The notes: generated by a model from the sequence alone, not told the origin. A stretch of 64,000 bases of DNA from Siderastrea siderea (GCA_964030785.1 OZ034979.1:40803484-40867483), one strand, 5' to 3'; positions 9,953 to 25,100 are shown, counted from the stretch's first letter. Translations and numbers: made by a program.

Positions 9953-11837
9953 AACTTCTCTAGCAGTGATAGAAACAATTAACTAAATTATACCGTTAAA
10001 AATTTCTGCAAAAAAAGTATGCAAACAGACCTGAGGTCTTTCGATCGTTCACCGAATATGATCCAAAGTCTTGCGATGATTTCCGAAGGCGTTCCGGAGA
10101 TGTCAGAACATGTTTACAGTAGGGAACATGCATGGCTTAAGTTGCTTCTGAGATTTACTTTTATAGGAAAACCAAATGAGAGACTCTAGGTCGGTTTCAC
10201 GGATAGCAGTTCATATTGGGTGATCCGAGGCCAGACCTGCAGTGAGACGGTCTTAAGAAAAAAGTAAGAATCCTGGGGTACTGGGAGAGGTGATTAGATA
10301 AACAACGAAGTCTTGACATTTTACTGCGTTATCAAACTTATTGCCGTGAAATTTACTATGCCTGTATAGTACATGTGTGTACGAAACCATCCGTTGGCTT
10401 CGGACGTCACGCAACGCTCGCCGATGTGCCCAGTTCCTGTGCGGCTTTTTCCCAGGCCTTCACGGTCAATCCACTTCGGTGACGTATCCGTGACGAACGG
10501 CCGTGGAAAGCCACTTTTTCGCTCGGACCACGTGACCCGAAACGGTTTGACCGCAACGAAACACAAAGGCCTAGGAACTAGGCAAGAGAAACGCTAAAGT
10601 AATAACTGCTGAGCGGGAGACTCGTACATCAGTAACACCTGTTATACTTTAACCGAACTTTACTATACATCCACGCATCTTATTTTGTTTGATGGCATTT
10701 TAAATGTGCCATGCTTCGTATGGTATTCTTAGAAATTTCACATAAATCCCCTCCAGTTAGAGTGGACACCTTGGTTTTTCGTCTCCTCTCCCCCTTTTCC
10801 TTCACCCCGCCCAATTATAAATTCCATCCCTATGTATTTAACCCGTACAGGATGGTAGTGAAAACACGCGCGAATTACTCTAGCGCTCCCCGCCAAAAAC
10901 GGCTGCATTGTAGGCTGGGAAAATTTCGAACCATTCTGACGCATCCAGTAAGGTCCGGCCAAACGGATTCAACGGCGTTCAATATTCTTGAATTCGCCAA
11001 GTTAAACGCGTTTGGCCTGTTGAATTATTTTGAATGATTCTGAATGTTTGTTTGCCAATCATCAAAATGATGTTCGTTATCAAACAAAAGTTATATTCAA
11101 CTGTTCGACCGAGCCCTGAGTCCTTTCATTGTGTACTGCATCGTTTTCACTTACGAACTCGTTCTTTCACCAACGAAACTCGTTACAGTTCAGCCTTTTC
11201 CCTTTTTTGTATTATGCTCGGGCGGTCTTTCTGGTGGTGTGAAAAATTACCTTTTTCAAAAACAAGTAATTTCCCCTTGCCAAAAAATACAAGAAGCATT
11301 GTAAACTAAAAAACATCTTCTTTTAATATTTTCTCTATTCAAAAATATATATATGAAGTATACAATATATTGCCAGTTAATTATCTATTAGTGATGATCG
11401 TCATGATTCGAAAATTCTTTACAAAACATACATGGCACGACAATCGGATGGTATTATCATTGAATTCCTCTCTTATATGAATCTTACTTTTTCTAGAAAC
11501 GATAATTTCTGAACTAAAAACTAAGGTGATAGATAATTCATTACAAAGCTTAAATCTCCTCTTTTCCGTTTTGCTTTGGACAAAAAGCGTACATCACTTG
11601 TGGTATCTGGTAGACCCCTAGTAGTCTTTTCTTTCGCTCAGGGAACTCGAGCAAGATGAACGCGCCATTGCGCGCGAAAATCGCCTGCCGCGGGTCATTC
11701 GCGCTTAGTCTCGTGTTCGTCTTGCTCGACAATACTTGAGCGAAAGGAGGGCTGCTTGTAGTCTAAATTTCCGGTTTGAGCAGAAAACCGTTCGTGCATA
11801 AAGGAATTTACGGGGAAAGTGCGTGCCAAGCAAAACT
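9953..11837. other. Intergenic DNA with a CpG-richer patch
   Basis: No gene is recognised. About 10380-10570 is richer in CpG than its surroundings, with no clear exon. From 10953, CCGGCCAAACGGATTCAACG and GTTTGGCC suggest a decayed copy of the GGCCAAACGG MITE type. Confidence 0.5.
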
Positions 11838-11973
11838 GTCACTTAGCTCTGTCTACTTTTGAATAAGGTTCATAATACGGACACTAGCTCTGTCCATTTT
11901 TAAATAGGGTCCATAATAGGGACACTTAGCTCTGTCCTTGTTTGAATAAGGTCCATAATACGGGCACTTAGTC
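11838..11973. repeat. Tandem repeat, about 41-bp units, three copies
   Basis: Three units containing CTTAGCTCTGTCC, then AATAAGGTCCATAATA, recur at 41-42 bp spacing. It lies downstream of the tensin stop codon. Confidence 0.85.
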
Positions 11974-12289
11974 CATCTCATCTTGTGTCAGTGTTTAAGA
12001 AGCCTGACTGCAACTTTGACTTTTCAACTTTGTACAGTGTTTTTGTCCAAAGCAAAACAGTTTAAAATCAAGAGAGGTAAATATGTGTATACGTATTTCT
12101 ATTTGAAAAGGTTTTGAGCACCACATTATTTCTCCAACCGGGAGATTACAAGAGGCCAACATGGCTTCATATACGTAAATATATAAAATTCTATCAATAT
12201 TCTGTAATTCCATTTTGAATTACTTATATATATTTCTTACGTTTAGAGTAACATAGTCTTATACATTATATAAAACACCTTTCTTTTCC

Positions 12290-12680
12290 AAAAATACCGA
12301 GAAATCAACGAATTTCGACGCATTCAAAGGTAGTCCGAAATGGAGCTTTGATGTTACCACTAGGGTACCGAAGAGCTCCGATATGATCCTAATGCTGGAG
12401 ACGCCCCAGTTACGAAATGGAAAGACATCGAACAGCTCCCGATAATTTTGCGAAGCCTGAAGGCATTCCGAAGTGATCAAGAAGAGCTACCATGATGCTC
12501 CAAAAACTGAACATGTACCATAGATTTCTGAAGTAAACTTTTGATTTCTGAAGGTATCCCCAAATATCGAAGTGCTCCGATGGTTCTTCAAGTCCTAATG
12601 TCATCCCGAAGAGGTACCGAAAAGCTTCAATAATGTTCCGAATCCTGAAGACGTATTGAAGAGCTACCGATAATGCCCCT
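12290..12680. repeat. Degenerate CCGAAG-rich tandem repeat
   Basis: Words such as CCGAAGAGCTCCGAT, GAAGAGCTACC and CCTGAAGAC recur irregularly. A related stretch is at 34650-34765 in the large tensin intron. It may lie in the tensin 3' UTR. A long minus-strand frame here is a by-product of the repeat. Confidence 0.6.
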
Positions 12681-12978
12681 TCCACAAAGCAAGTCTTACT
12701 GCATTGCAGTAATCTATCTATGGCTTATGCTCAGTTGCGATTTGACCTTTACGAAAGCAGAGATGCTTTTTCTTGATTCGCAAAATCTGATTCTGTAGTT
12801 GTTCATTCTGCCTTCCTTACTCCTTGTAAATTTATCGATAAGATGTGAGTATTGATGTTCGCGTGACGCGTAACGCACTGTGTATAAGAGTTGCCGCTTC
12901 CAATTGCGTGACCTTTACATTCTGCTATTCCGAAGGTGTCGTTATTATGTCGCCCAGTTGATGGGTGACGTAAATGCG

Positions 12979-13111
12979 TTACGTTGATGATGTCATGGAC
13001 CTGTTGAGTATATTGACAAGGATGCTAGCTGGCCAGTCCTTAGAAATTTCTCCAAATAAATGGCACTCGTTGTGTACTCCTCCTGTTTTCCGTAATACAA
13101 GACCGAATGAT
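12979..13111 (-). CDS. TNS: Tensin exon 32: end of PTB domain and stop
   Basis: Acceptor TTCTTCAG; reads [20 protein letters not shown] then [14 protein letters not shown] and ends in TAA. This matches the FGFVARK..NVCHLFAE..PASAIVNF end of vertebrate tensin PTB domains. Confidence 0.92.
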
Positions 13112-16100
13112 CTGAAGAACAAGAAAGAATAACAAAGTGGTTATGTGAAAAGCCTTGACAAAACTCTTTGTAACGGTGGGAGTACCCAGAAAGCATCCAT
13201 ACCCCCATCCCGGATAACGATGTAAACTCACGTTAATTGTGTCACGTTGAATTTCTGTTTTGAATCTGCCGAGATGAAACCCTGACGTGTGATCAATGAA
13301 AACTCTTGAATGAAGCTACTGAGTAGTATTTTCCTATGGTGTTCACTACGCTTTACAAAATGCTTTCTACCATTTGAGCCTGTAGATGAAATCCTTAAGT
13401 GTGACCACTCAAACGAAAGCTACTATAATCTGTAACGGTGACCATTCAATGAAAGCCACTGAACAAGACACAAATCTGTCAAGTTTGTATTTAAGCACTC
13501 AAAGAGGCTAGAAGATTAACCTTTACTCTGTGATTAATAAAACTTACTTTGATTTTCCGCTGTATGTAGGAGTTTTTAAGTCCCATCTGAAAGAAAGCAC
13601 AGACAGATCAGGATTGTACAACAAAAAGCAAAATATAAGGTTATTAAACTCTTCGAATAAAGCGAGAGCAAAAAGGACGAACAATCTACGTCATTTGATT
13701 TAGGAGAAATCCTACTAGCGTGGTGTGACCTTTCCAGTAAGACCTATTGAATCCCGGTCAAGCCTGAAATTTTCCAGGCTTTCTTTTCCATAAAAGCCCG
13801 AGTTGAGTTTATTACTGTGGTGGTCTTTCATTCATCAAAACTAGAGCTACTGCGCTGTTCGTTTGCCATGGTTACGTTAGTTTTTGAATGGGAATTTAAG
13901 AACATTTATCAGGAGCTACAGGTACCTTTTGTCGCTGGGATCGATTCCGCAATAAAGAATGGACTTCATGTGGAAATGTTGTCTGAAGAACACTCTGAAA
14001 TGTAAAGCACAGAGAACACTGTAGCGTGGTTTTACTCCATAAAGGTGCGGTTATGTTACTGACCAGTAGATCTCCACAGCGGTCTGCTGAGAATACACGA
14101 TTCTGATTGGCTCACTGGTCATTGACCATTGGTTGTTTTTGGACAGCAAAACTTTTTGGCCTTTCTGGAAATACGACCTAAAAACTCACCGTTTTCCGAC
14201 TTCAATCATTTAACCGCCTACTCAAACTCTTAGAAAGACATGGGAAAAATTGGTCTTAACAGGGGTCACCTAAAGTAAAGGCGTCTGATAACGATGGACA
14301 TTGAAAAATACGGTAGCTATGTGTAAATTGAAGTCGAGTGTAATATTTTTTGTCCCCCTCGAGGGTGCGGAGAGGGGTGGAAAACAGGACACGTAACTAT
14401 AAACTTTGGTCGATAAAAGTTTTTGTGCCCTCCCCTAAAAAGAAATACAATGGAATAAAACAGTGGTCCTTTATGAGCGTGCAGCATTCAATGGGGCGCG
14501 GTCGCTATGAACATGAAGCTGAAGCAACACGTGGTAGCGAGACTTACTTTCGTTCATTATCAGTGACAGTCATTCCCTCAGGCGTGACCTTAAAGCTGAC
14601 TGTTGTGAACTTCTTAGCTGCTTCATCTGTGGAGAGTCGTTCAACTGTCCGCTGTATGGCGCTTGGACCTGTCAGCATTTCCACATCACTGTGTCCCAGA
14701 TACATAAGCGACCCAACTGTAATAAGGAAACAACCAAAAAAGTAAGCTTAATGGAGTAACGCGAAGCTGCTCTACTAGTACAGGTTATCACCATTTCATA
14801 TGTGATGTTCGATAATAGTTATGGTGTCTATCTCTGCAAGGTTTGTTTTTGATATCTGGAGGTTCGCAATGTCCTTATTCGCTTACTGAAATAATATACA
14901 GTCGTACATCTCATATGCGGCCACCTGAAATGGGGGGAAGATGGTCGCTTATGGTCTTGCAAGCTGTATAGTGAATTGACTGAACAAAACACATTCAAGG
15001 TTTTTAACCCTTAAATTTGAACCCAGTGTGCTGTATTACCTGCGCCTTTAGGCCATGACTGGCCGTCAACTGTATCAGGAGACTGGGACTTATCGTCCGT
15101 TGAGAGGTCTGGAAATGAAAACAAAACAGCAATCTTAACATCAACACTGTTAAACAGAAGTGTAACAAAGATCAACCATACATACGTGTTAGAACAATCA
15201 ATTATTTGTGGACACTTTCTGTTTTTCCAAAAAAAAAAAGACCATTTCTATTCAGTTTTCTCACACTCTTGGTAATTTATGGTTCTATGTACTCAGAGAA
15301 ACCAGACTAAACAAAAATTAGGTTCAGGAAGCTTCAAGAGATCATAAATAAGCCGGAGGATTCTCCGCTGTCCGATAAAACCACTGAGTATTTAGGGTTC
15401 TTAGCAGACAATATTTTGTTCCACTTTCTTCATTTTCTCTTACGATACGCGACTACATACGAGGGGCAACTTTCGGCAAGACAATGCCATATTTGTTTGA
15501 GTAATTAGCCAATTCGACAACCAGTACCTATTTCACTCATATTTCTCCTCAGAAAAGCTATATAATTTATCACTAACAAGAAAGTACCTTCATTGGGCAC
15601 CAAATTCTTTTAACTATAATCATGACAAAACATGTGGAATCCGGTTAGGAGAATTTGAGTGTTGAACTTACCTTGTGATGGAATGTTGAGCCTGATGGGT
15701 AATGCTAAAGGAGTGATGGAATGCTGGTAAACAAAAGCTGCCAAACTCCCTAAAAGGGAAAACAGACGAGGAAAAATTTTTACACAAGAAACGGGGCTGT
15801 AAAACAGACGACAATGATAAAGTCACTAACAAAATGCAGTGGAGAACATTAACGTCGTGTTTAAAGTAGTAGTTCCGAAGTAATCGTGCTCGTTTTGGTT
15901 TTGCTTTTGCCACAAGCCATAGTTGGTTTGCAAAAAGTCGTGAATCATGATTTATAAGTCAGAATTTTAAGACCTTCACAACTTTACTGGTCTCCGCTCA
16001 GGGATTGCGAAAATCGCCAAATGCGTGGAGTCGCAAGCCGGTCAAGGACGGATCGCAAGTGAGATAAAAATAAAAAAGCGCAGTAAGTACAATACATAAA

Positions 16101-19100
16101 TACAGGGGTGTGAGGTACTAACAAAAGATGAAAAAAGTTCCAGCAATCAGTGCCATTAAACTCACCAAACACGGGTTCATCATTGACGCCTTTCAATCTA
16201 ACGCCTTTCTTGGTCGTCTCGATGAGAAAGTGTCGTACAAGTTCATTGTCTAGATCAACTTTAGCTGTGGGGAAAGAAAAGGAAAAAGAAATCAAACGTG
16301 AGCCTAGGCCAAACGGTTTCAGATATCACCGCAAGCTTGTAAATGCCAACTTGTGTACACAGACTTGGGAAGGTGGCCGAACGGACTCGCAAGTGGACGC
16401 ATTTTGTCAAAAGTCATTTCAGTGCAGCCTTGGCGGTAAAACGAAAGCAAACAATACTGAAAAGAAGTTGTGTCGACTTTATGCTGGGTGGTTAAACGAC
16501 GAAAACTCCCACCATTTTGCTCATAATTTTGAGTTTGATCAAAGCGGACGCTAGTCATTACGGTTAAACGCAAGTCCCGGCCAAACGAAATCGCGAAAGT
16601 TTCTAAACTGCGTCTAGCCTGCGTGCAGACGTATCAATAGAAGACGTCTGCGCGCAGGCTAAACTGCGTCTGCTTGCAACCCTGTTTGGCCAGGGCCTGA
16701 GACCCTACAGTTTTCCACAAATTTCATGCTTAAAGATCAGGTTTTCAGTTCTCACAGCCAGTTTAATAGAAGCTGTTATGACATGGTGAAGAGACAAACG
16801 CAAATCAACAGGTTCGATTTCCGCTGCCACTCGCGTCCGGTCTTCCCGCGACACGGCTAGAAATCCAGACCTGCATAATGTCTGATTTTGAAGAAATGAG
16901 CAACGTTTCTTGTCTTTCTTCTGAAAACATACAGACGTTCACAGCTTTCTGAACTAACACTTTCATGATGAGATCGGCTTTCGAGAATTAGTACACGAAA
17001 AACGATTTTAGTGACATTTGCATTTTTGCAATGTGGCACAAAGCGATGCAAGTTTGAAACATCGGACCTAAGACTGCTCTCATTGCGTTAATAAGCCACT
17101 TCCAAACTGTCTCAAGCCTCTCAGTCAAAGGGAGGCTTGGTGCACATCCTTCCATGCGAAAATTAGTTTTATTTGCATGCGAATGAAAACTCATTTTCAT
17201 ATCAAAGGTTGTGCACCTAGCCTTGCTTTGACATGGAGGCTCAAGAAAATTCGGAAATGGCCTATTTAATTGTCGGTTTGGTATGTAAGTCCGTCAGAAC
17301 TGTTCCCAGACCTTAGTGGTAAGGGTCGAGCTCATTGCAATCTCGGAGACCCAGTTTAGATAATCAAGGCGAAATGAAGATAAGTGGATGATATAGGTTC
17401 CTATGATATCGGCTTCATCCCGCCCACCCCTAGGTGTCAAAAAATATGCACGTGAATAACCCAACTTAATGCAACTTACTCATGTCTCCATGAAGCCCCT
17501 GCAGTACATGAGCGGGGGGGACCGCCACCTTCACAGCTAAACCAAAAGCTCCAGGGAAGGACTGACTGTCCCGGATGATAAACGACCCTGGCTCAGAGTC
17601 TCTCAGAATGGCGATAGCTGAGGAGGAAAGTCAAAAACGCGGATTATTAAAACATTACTTTGTAATTACAATGCTTTCCGTATAGCTAATACGGGGACTT
17701 ACACGTAAAGCGAATACTTGTAAACTCAAACGGTAAACACCACTGATTTAGACGTACAGTAACACCGAGATCCTTGCAGTATGTATCAGGTATGCTGCCA
17801 CAGGGTGTCCCAGTGGTTAGAGCATCCAACCGGTGTGTTGTAACTTGTAAGGTCATGGGCTTGACTCTCACTTATCACTGAATGTTGTAGTTGTTATCAG
17901 ATGAACCGATACTTTTGTACAAAACACAACTTAGAGAAAAGCACAAAAAGAAAGAAGAGTTAACTTACCGTCGTTTCTTGTAATGTTAGGTTTGTACCAA
18001 AATGAGGAAGTATCGCGGTCAAATTTCAGTCCCGGGATCTTTGGACTGTCAGGAAGGAAAACATCTGAAAATTGAAAATGAATAAACTCAGAAGACTCTA
18101 AGAAACATTAGGGGCCTTCGGATCGGTGTAAGATTGAGGGTTTGTGAACGGGTACGACTTCTCAAATACACGTGTGTGTCTGGTAAGTTTATATTATCAC
18201 ACCTGAAATCAATCTTGTTCCTAAATTAACACCTACTTCTCTACAGATGAGCAACACTGCAGGGTCGTAACAAGGTATACTTCTCATTCACCAAATTCAG
18301 TTTTTGTTCCTAAACTTCTGATCTCGTTCCCGAAAGCGTGAAGAATTTTGTCTCTACGATCTCATAAAAGTCAGCGTGATCTTTTACCCTTCAATAAAAA
18401 GGGGGGGGGGGGAATGCGCTGATGACATCCCCATCGCTTGTGAATTTAGATCCCACACCTCTGGGGTGAGTTGCAAAAAACGTGAACGTCTGGCGTTAGG
18501 AGGTACGCCAGACGTTAACTTTTATGCAACTCGCCTAACAGACCACTTTTCTGAACCCTTTGATCCTTTGCCCTTGGTCCCCCTTATCTCACTACGATCC
18601 TAAACACGGTGAAGCGAGGAACCTGACAAGTTGACTGGTTCGAGCTCGTAGTCTGATCTGCAGGACACTATATCTAACGTTTCCCTATAGTATCAACACT
18701 CTGTCAAGCAGACAAATTTATTTTTCACAGTTTCAACGTTCCTTAGTGTGTACTCTTCTTCTGCGTTCTTTTGCACTTTAAATAAAAACTCCCCTGCTGG
18801 GGAGATTCGAAAAGAGAAGACAAGCTGGACCATCCTTTCCAGAGTTTACCGAACGAAAGGACGCGTGCCATTGGATTTTCCAACCAGATTTTCATAGTAG
18901 TAATTCAAAAGGAGAAAATAACGACTAAGCACTAAAATCTGCGCAAGTGCAATCATGCGATACTACTTACTGTCGCCTGAGGAGCCAGACGATACGCTAG
19001 TTGTCGACCCATATCCTTTATCCGAGTGAGGCTGGGATTTCTTCCTCTGTGTGGCATTTTCAAATACCCCGGACCCAGACGACAGCATAGGACTCTTGCT

Positions 19101-22100
19101 TTCCAGTCCTCCGCTGCTAAGACTATGCGGGGTACTGGAGCGACTCGGCCGGGCTGGTTCAGGAACAATGAGGCTGTGAAAAGAACACACCAATTAAGAT
19201 TATCTGATTGTTTAAATTTACACATACGTTTAACTCTTCATGAACCCTGGGTCACAACTGCCGGCACTTGAAGTTTCTGTATTACTATTCCTCTGGCCCA
19301 GGATGGGATGCTAGCGAGAACCCCTTCCCCCCAAGGAATTTTGATAGCTTTCTTTAACAGTTCGCTTGGGGTGCGAGAGGATGTGGGGTAAAATTCATTG
19401 TCCAATAAAACAAGTGACGAGAATCCGGTGAAACCGGCCGCCAAAAGAACCGACTTATTGCACTGAGAATTAATAAAATATTTCAATCAGTTTTTTACCT
19501 GATGTCAGTTATCTCCGTTAGAATGTCCTGAATAGCTTCCACGTGGTCCGTTGAATTCTTAGCATCGATCTGCTCCACGATTTCCTCCGCCCTCGGAGTT
19601 TCCATTGGGGTCGTCCCCACCGGGGTAGTCTGAGTCTCACTTGATCTACCACTAACAGGGCTAACAAGGACAACATAAATCTCATTACTGAGTGATTCAG
19701 GAGAACTCGTGCTTCTTTGTACATGAACACTAAAAACAATCTACTACAATTTGTTGCTACTTTATGGGGCTGGACTTTGTCCAAGTCGCTCGTATTTTCT
19801 TGGCGACGAAATGTTCGTGTGAAACGCGCGATAATGTTTTACAAGCGCACAGAATATTGTGTGTATTGTTTATCACCTAGAAGGGCACTTCGACATTGCT
19901 GATCCTAGCAGTACGCAGGACGCGCGTCACCACGAACTCAGTAAATATGACCTATGCTCGCCACGAGTCTCCCAGTAGCTCAGTGGTTAGAGCGTCCGAC
20001 CGGTGTACGGAAGGTCATGGGTTCGATTCCCGTCGGGGACTCAGATTTTTTCTTTGTCCCACGCTCGCGACATGTTGAATATTCCATCTTTTCTTAATAT
20101 TGTGTGTGTTGCACACGATGAAAATCAGTGATGTTTCCGATACGAGCAAAACTAGCCGCCATTTTGATTCACGCGAGTGGACCGCGCGAATGTCCTCCAT
20201 TACCAGAATAAGCGACTTGGAGCAAGTCTAGGGTAGAGCTTACCTGGCCTGTTTAGCTGATCGTATGTCCTCCAATCTCGCGTATCCCGCTTCTTCGTCT
20301 TCGCGAGCCTCTTGCGCATACACTTCGGCACTTTCCGGATGATTTTCGGAAGTTGTGTGTTGGCTCAGCAAGTCGACTGCCGCTTCCTCGTCGTGAATCT
20401 CTGGCGTGCTTAAAGTCGGGTTAAACCGGTTTGACGAGTGTCCCCCCACGGGGGTGGAGATGGGCGACGTGCTGATGATGGACTCACCAAACGCCGAGTC
20501 CGTGTGGCCATCACTGCTGCTGAAATCAGAGGTAAACATTAGCGAGTAATTTTCAGTGCTTAAATTCTCGTTACGTCTGAGTCTTTTTCCGAGTCGAGAA
20601 GTACTTCCAGTCGGCTCTTATTTGCAATGTCCGTAGCAAAAAGTAACAAGGGATTGTTTACCAAGTGACCAAAAAGTCCGGAAAATGGACCACGCCGTCT
20701 CAGTTCGTCCCACTAGAAATTGACCGAAAAGGACGAAACTTGTGTAAAGCCAGTCTCTCCGATTGCAAGGTAGATTTTTGTTTCCCAGCACTTTTCCAAA
20801 GTGGAAATGTTCTACTATTTTTGGTAATATTGCTAATGCCCCTGGATGGGACGAAAATATACCCCAACGCTATCCATAGCATTTTACAAACGCGTTGTGT
20901 TTACACAGTCTGGCGAACTAAAAATACTGTAGCGAGAATCAACGCAAGTACTTCTGAGTTATTCCAAACGTTCTCTTCACCACAAAGAAGCAGAGACGTA
21001 TTATGCATGTGAGTACAGTACATAGTCTTGTACAGAACGGGTACGCAGCCGAACGCGTTACAAATAGGACTACTAAATTAAAGAATGTCAAACAGCAACA
21101 TACGCCGATGGTGAGACTCCGAGGTTAGTTGTTTCATCAGTGGATCCTTTAGACTCTACACCTTCATCCAAACTGAAGCCGTCAATACTACTCGACGGTG
21201 ACTTCTCAAGAGGACGCTGCTCGTTGAATTCTGTTTAAACAAAACAGTATTATATAATAATGGTCGTGATATCTCAAGTCGTAACTTGGAATGTTTAAAA
21301 TTATAATCAGACATACGACTGACGCCTCTCTGAGTTGGACACCTCTACTATGCGAACGTCTCTCTAAAACAAAACCTTCTCTAAGACAGGTAGGTAAGGT
21401 AATGTCGCCCAAGAGCCAAGGAGGCCCACATGGTAAGAGCCTATCCCGGTTCCTGTAGCATGGAGCAACTAAGAGCATCGCTACTCCCCCCTGGTTGGTA
21501 TGCTGGTCCATCACAGGGTTACCTCCAGCAGTATGTCGCCGTTACCCATTTATAAACCTGGGTGGAGAGAGAGACGAATGTGAAGTAAAGTTTCTTGTCT
21601 AAGGAGACAACACGATGGCAGGGACTGGGCATCGAACAACCGACCTTCAGATCTGTGAAGTCCACCGCGCTAACCACTTCACCACCGCGCCCCTCTAAAG
21701 CAGACACCTTCCTTAAAGACGGACATCTCCCTAAGACGAAAGCCTCTCTAAGGAAGACATCTCTCTAAGAAGAAACGTCTCCTTAGACAGATATCCCTCT
21801 AGGACAGAAGTCTCTCTAAAACAGATGTCTCTCTAAGAGACACCCCTTTAATGTGTACACCTCTCCGACAGACAACTCTATAAAAAGGACAGTAGAATCC
21901 AATTTCCTCTCGCTCCTTCACATTTTAACTTCCTCTAAAACAGACACCTCTCTAGTGATTATTTGATGTCAGCACAGGTTTTCTACTAAGTATCTCGAAC
22001 GGAGGAGTTGCAGCTGTGAGACACTTTTCCCTTGTTATGTTGACAACAACAAGATCTAAAGATCAGCGTTGCTTGCGTACGGCTCTGATGTCGTGGAGTG

Positions 22101-25100
22101 CGTAGCAAATGACGAGTGACACGATTCTTTTGTTTACTTAAAGGAGGTACAAAGGTACAGTGTGAATTATGCAGGAGTGACATGATTTGCGAGGTAAGAA
22201 CGTGACAAATGACAGTGTGACACAAGTTACTCTGACGTTTCCTGTCAAATGCTGAGCATCACACAAATACGATAGAAGTGCGACTTGTTGGACATAAGCG
22301 GGACATACGATGTAGCGTGCGACAACATTACTAGATGTGAAAACGAGGTCTCTCAAACATTCTTAAAAAGATGAGAGAACCCGATACAAACGAAAGATGT
22401 GTGTCCGGAATTGCTGGATATGAACGTGAAGGAAGACGAAAGTGCGTGACACTAATACTGGATGGCGTGACAATGCAAATTTGCTAATACCTGGTTTGTG
22501 ATCATGAACAAGATACTCGTGATGGGAAGCGACATGTTTGAGCGAGTCCTTAACTGCTGCAATATCGATTTCTTCGGGCGGTGGCTCGGGGACGCCCACG
22601 TGCTTTGTTGGCTCGACAATCCTCTTGGGCGGAGCTTTGCTGCTGTAGAGAGTCCCTGAGGAGTGACTTAACTCTCCAGGCGCCAGTGACTTAGCATTGT
22701 AAGTGGATATCTCTTTGAACACCTCTGATGGTGACACGCTGGTGAGCCCTGGCATGGGTATAATCTGGCATCTAAGGTGCTGATGTGGCGCGGGATGCAC
22801 TTTATCAGGTTGGAACATATCTGTAAGTAACGCTACTTTGGACGCGACATTACCCTTTTCGGGCAAAGTCTCCGAATCTTCAATCTCTTTTCGTCCGTCC
22901 AAATCAAACAGGTCTATTCCGTTCGCTGACTTATTGTTATTGAAATCAAGGACCTGAGGTCCAGACCTTTGCTTACCAGGGTAAGAACTTGTCCTTTCGT
23001 CAGTAACCGAAAACACTCCGTTTGTGACGACGTCATCCGAAGAACGTCCGAGTCTTCCTTCAGACTGAGGGTTATAGTCCACTGTCGTGTGAGTGACAGT
23101 TGTGGCTTTGAATGTCCTTGGCATCATGTGTGTGGCGTAAAATTTAGGTGATAATGGCGGAGATGTCTGTGACAAGGCTGCTTCATGCAAAACAAACGAA
23201 GACGACGGTTCCACAGGATACCCATTCGGAATCTGCCCCGCACTGGAAATGCCATTCCATGAGTAATTTTGAGAATAAGGCGGAGTTCCTTGGCTTCTAG
23301 TGGGCGTGGTCCCTAAGGAGTGCTGCCCCTTGTTGAAAGCACCAAACCCATTTTGTACCATTCCTGGGGCACCCTTGCCGTGATACCGTATCCCAGCCTT
23401 AAAACTTGCTGCGTTCCGCACAGGAACCCCAGGAGGGGACACTGCTCCTCTTGCGTTTGGTGGACCTTGCTGGAGTGTCGAGTCCAAGAGCTCTGAACAC
23501 TCTCCGAGCTCCTGCAAAAGCTTGTCTATCGATTTAACCTCATCTTTCACAACCTCCCTACTCGTGTGTTCCATTCTTCCAGTGGAGTACTGAAGTCGCG
23601 GTTGGTTCAATTTCACATCCGCATTCGCATTCTCTGCGTTTTTAAATCCGTACGCATTTCTTCGAGTCAAAGTATTTGCTCTGTTTTCAAAAAAGTGGTC
23701 TGTGCCTTTGAATTGAGGAGAACCGCTGTCAAGGCTGAGTGATCGGACTTTCTTCTTGAATGCTTTATCCACTTGAGCGTACAGATGTCCATTCACCGGA
23801 CCAGCCACGTACTCTGGGGGACCTAAAGGAAAAGATTGATTTAAGAACCACATTGTACAGCATAATAAACAGCACCAATGGAAAATAATGGCTTTTAATT
23901 GAGTTTCAATTGAGTTCATCCACGGGCTCACAAGATAGCATACAGTACCGGCCACAGTGACGGGGATTGCAGCACTTACACGCGCGTGAAATGCGTGCAA
24001 TATGGCGGGTTTACTCGCGCGTTAAACGCATGAAACGTGCGAGTAACATTTTACATGAGCTTTTACACGCACCTCAACTACACGTGAAATGCGAGTACTG
24101 AGACAAAGGATGCAACCTTTTGCTTTTCATACACACAAGGTGCGAGTATTTCTTAACAAAACAGAGTACACAAAAGACACCACAGCAATTGCAGTAGGAA
24201 CTGACATGATCAAACAGTGAATGTGAAAGCATAAATTGAATCCAAGCGCCAGTTATTTCGCGCAGTATATCGAACATTCCGTTGAGGGCAGTTTCGCGCA
24301 ATATGGCGTCTTTCTCACGCATGACACGGGTGTGTAGTGCTCCAAACACCCGTGGCCTGTACTGTAGTAAACATTATCAGGGTAAGTACAACTATGTTGA
24401 CTTCATTTGAATGGTCACAGTTCAGGTCTTCCTTTTGCAGCAGAATAAAAGTACCATAGGAACGGGTTGCTGAAAAGCTTTCATTCGAATGATCATTCAC
24501 AGATGTAAAAGTTAAAACCACTTTGTGCAGCACAAACAACAGTACAACAGTAAACAGATTCTCACAGCTTTGAAATGAACGGTCATAATTTGGGATTTCA
24601 CCCACAGACTTTGAACAATCTTGTACAGCATATTAAATAGAAAACTTCACTTGAATCCACACACTCAAAATAAAGAAACAAGGCAAAAGAGTCAAGGCTT
24701 CATTTCAGGGTTTAGGTGTGAAAGGACTAAACATGGCGGAGGTCATTAGAAATTCTATGCCTTAAAACACACTCATGACCTGAAGATAAGACAACCACGG
24801 ACCTCATCAAATTTGGCACCATTTCCAAAATTTCGACTTAGGACATGGAAAACAAAACCCACCATAGACATCAAACACTTTTATTCTCACTGATCTCACG
24901 ATTCCCTTACAGACTCAAACGTTAGAATCATATTCTAGGAGGGAGAGGCTTAAGAAGTTGGGGATGCGATACAAAGCAAGATTCTTCTCTGTTCGAGGTT
25001 AATTGGAAACGTTTTTCAAGTGACAGATGTAACTACCAGGGTCGGACCGGACTTAGTTGATGTGGCTGTAGTGACGTCACCTAGAAGTGGATTAACCCTT

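Noticed and set aside
19968..20045. Possible genuine tRNA gene
   Set aside because: The anticodon loop lacks U33, the anticodon stem has an A-A mismatch, and a diverged relative lies nearby, so a SINE head is the better call.
22969..23151. Plus-strand open frame inside tensin exon 19
   Set aside because: Antisense to a 444-codon exon that fits the tensin model; no motif of its own.
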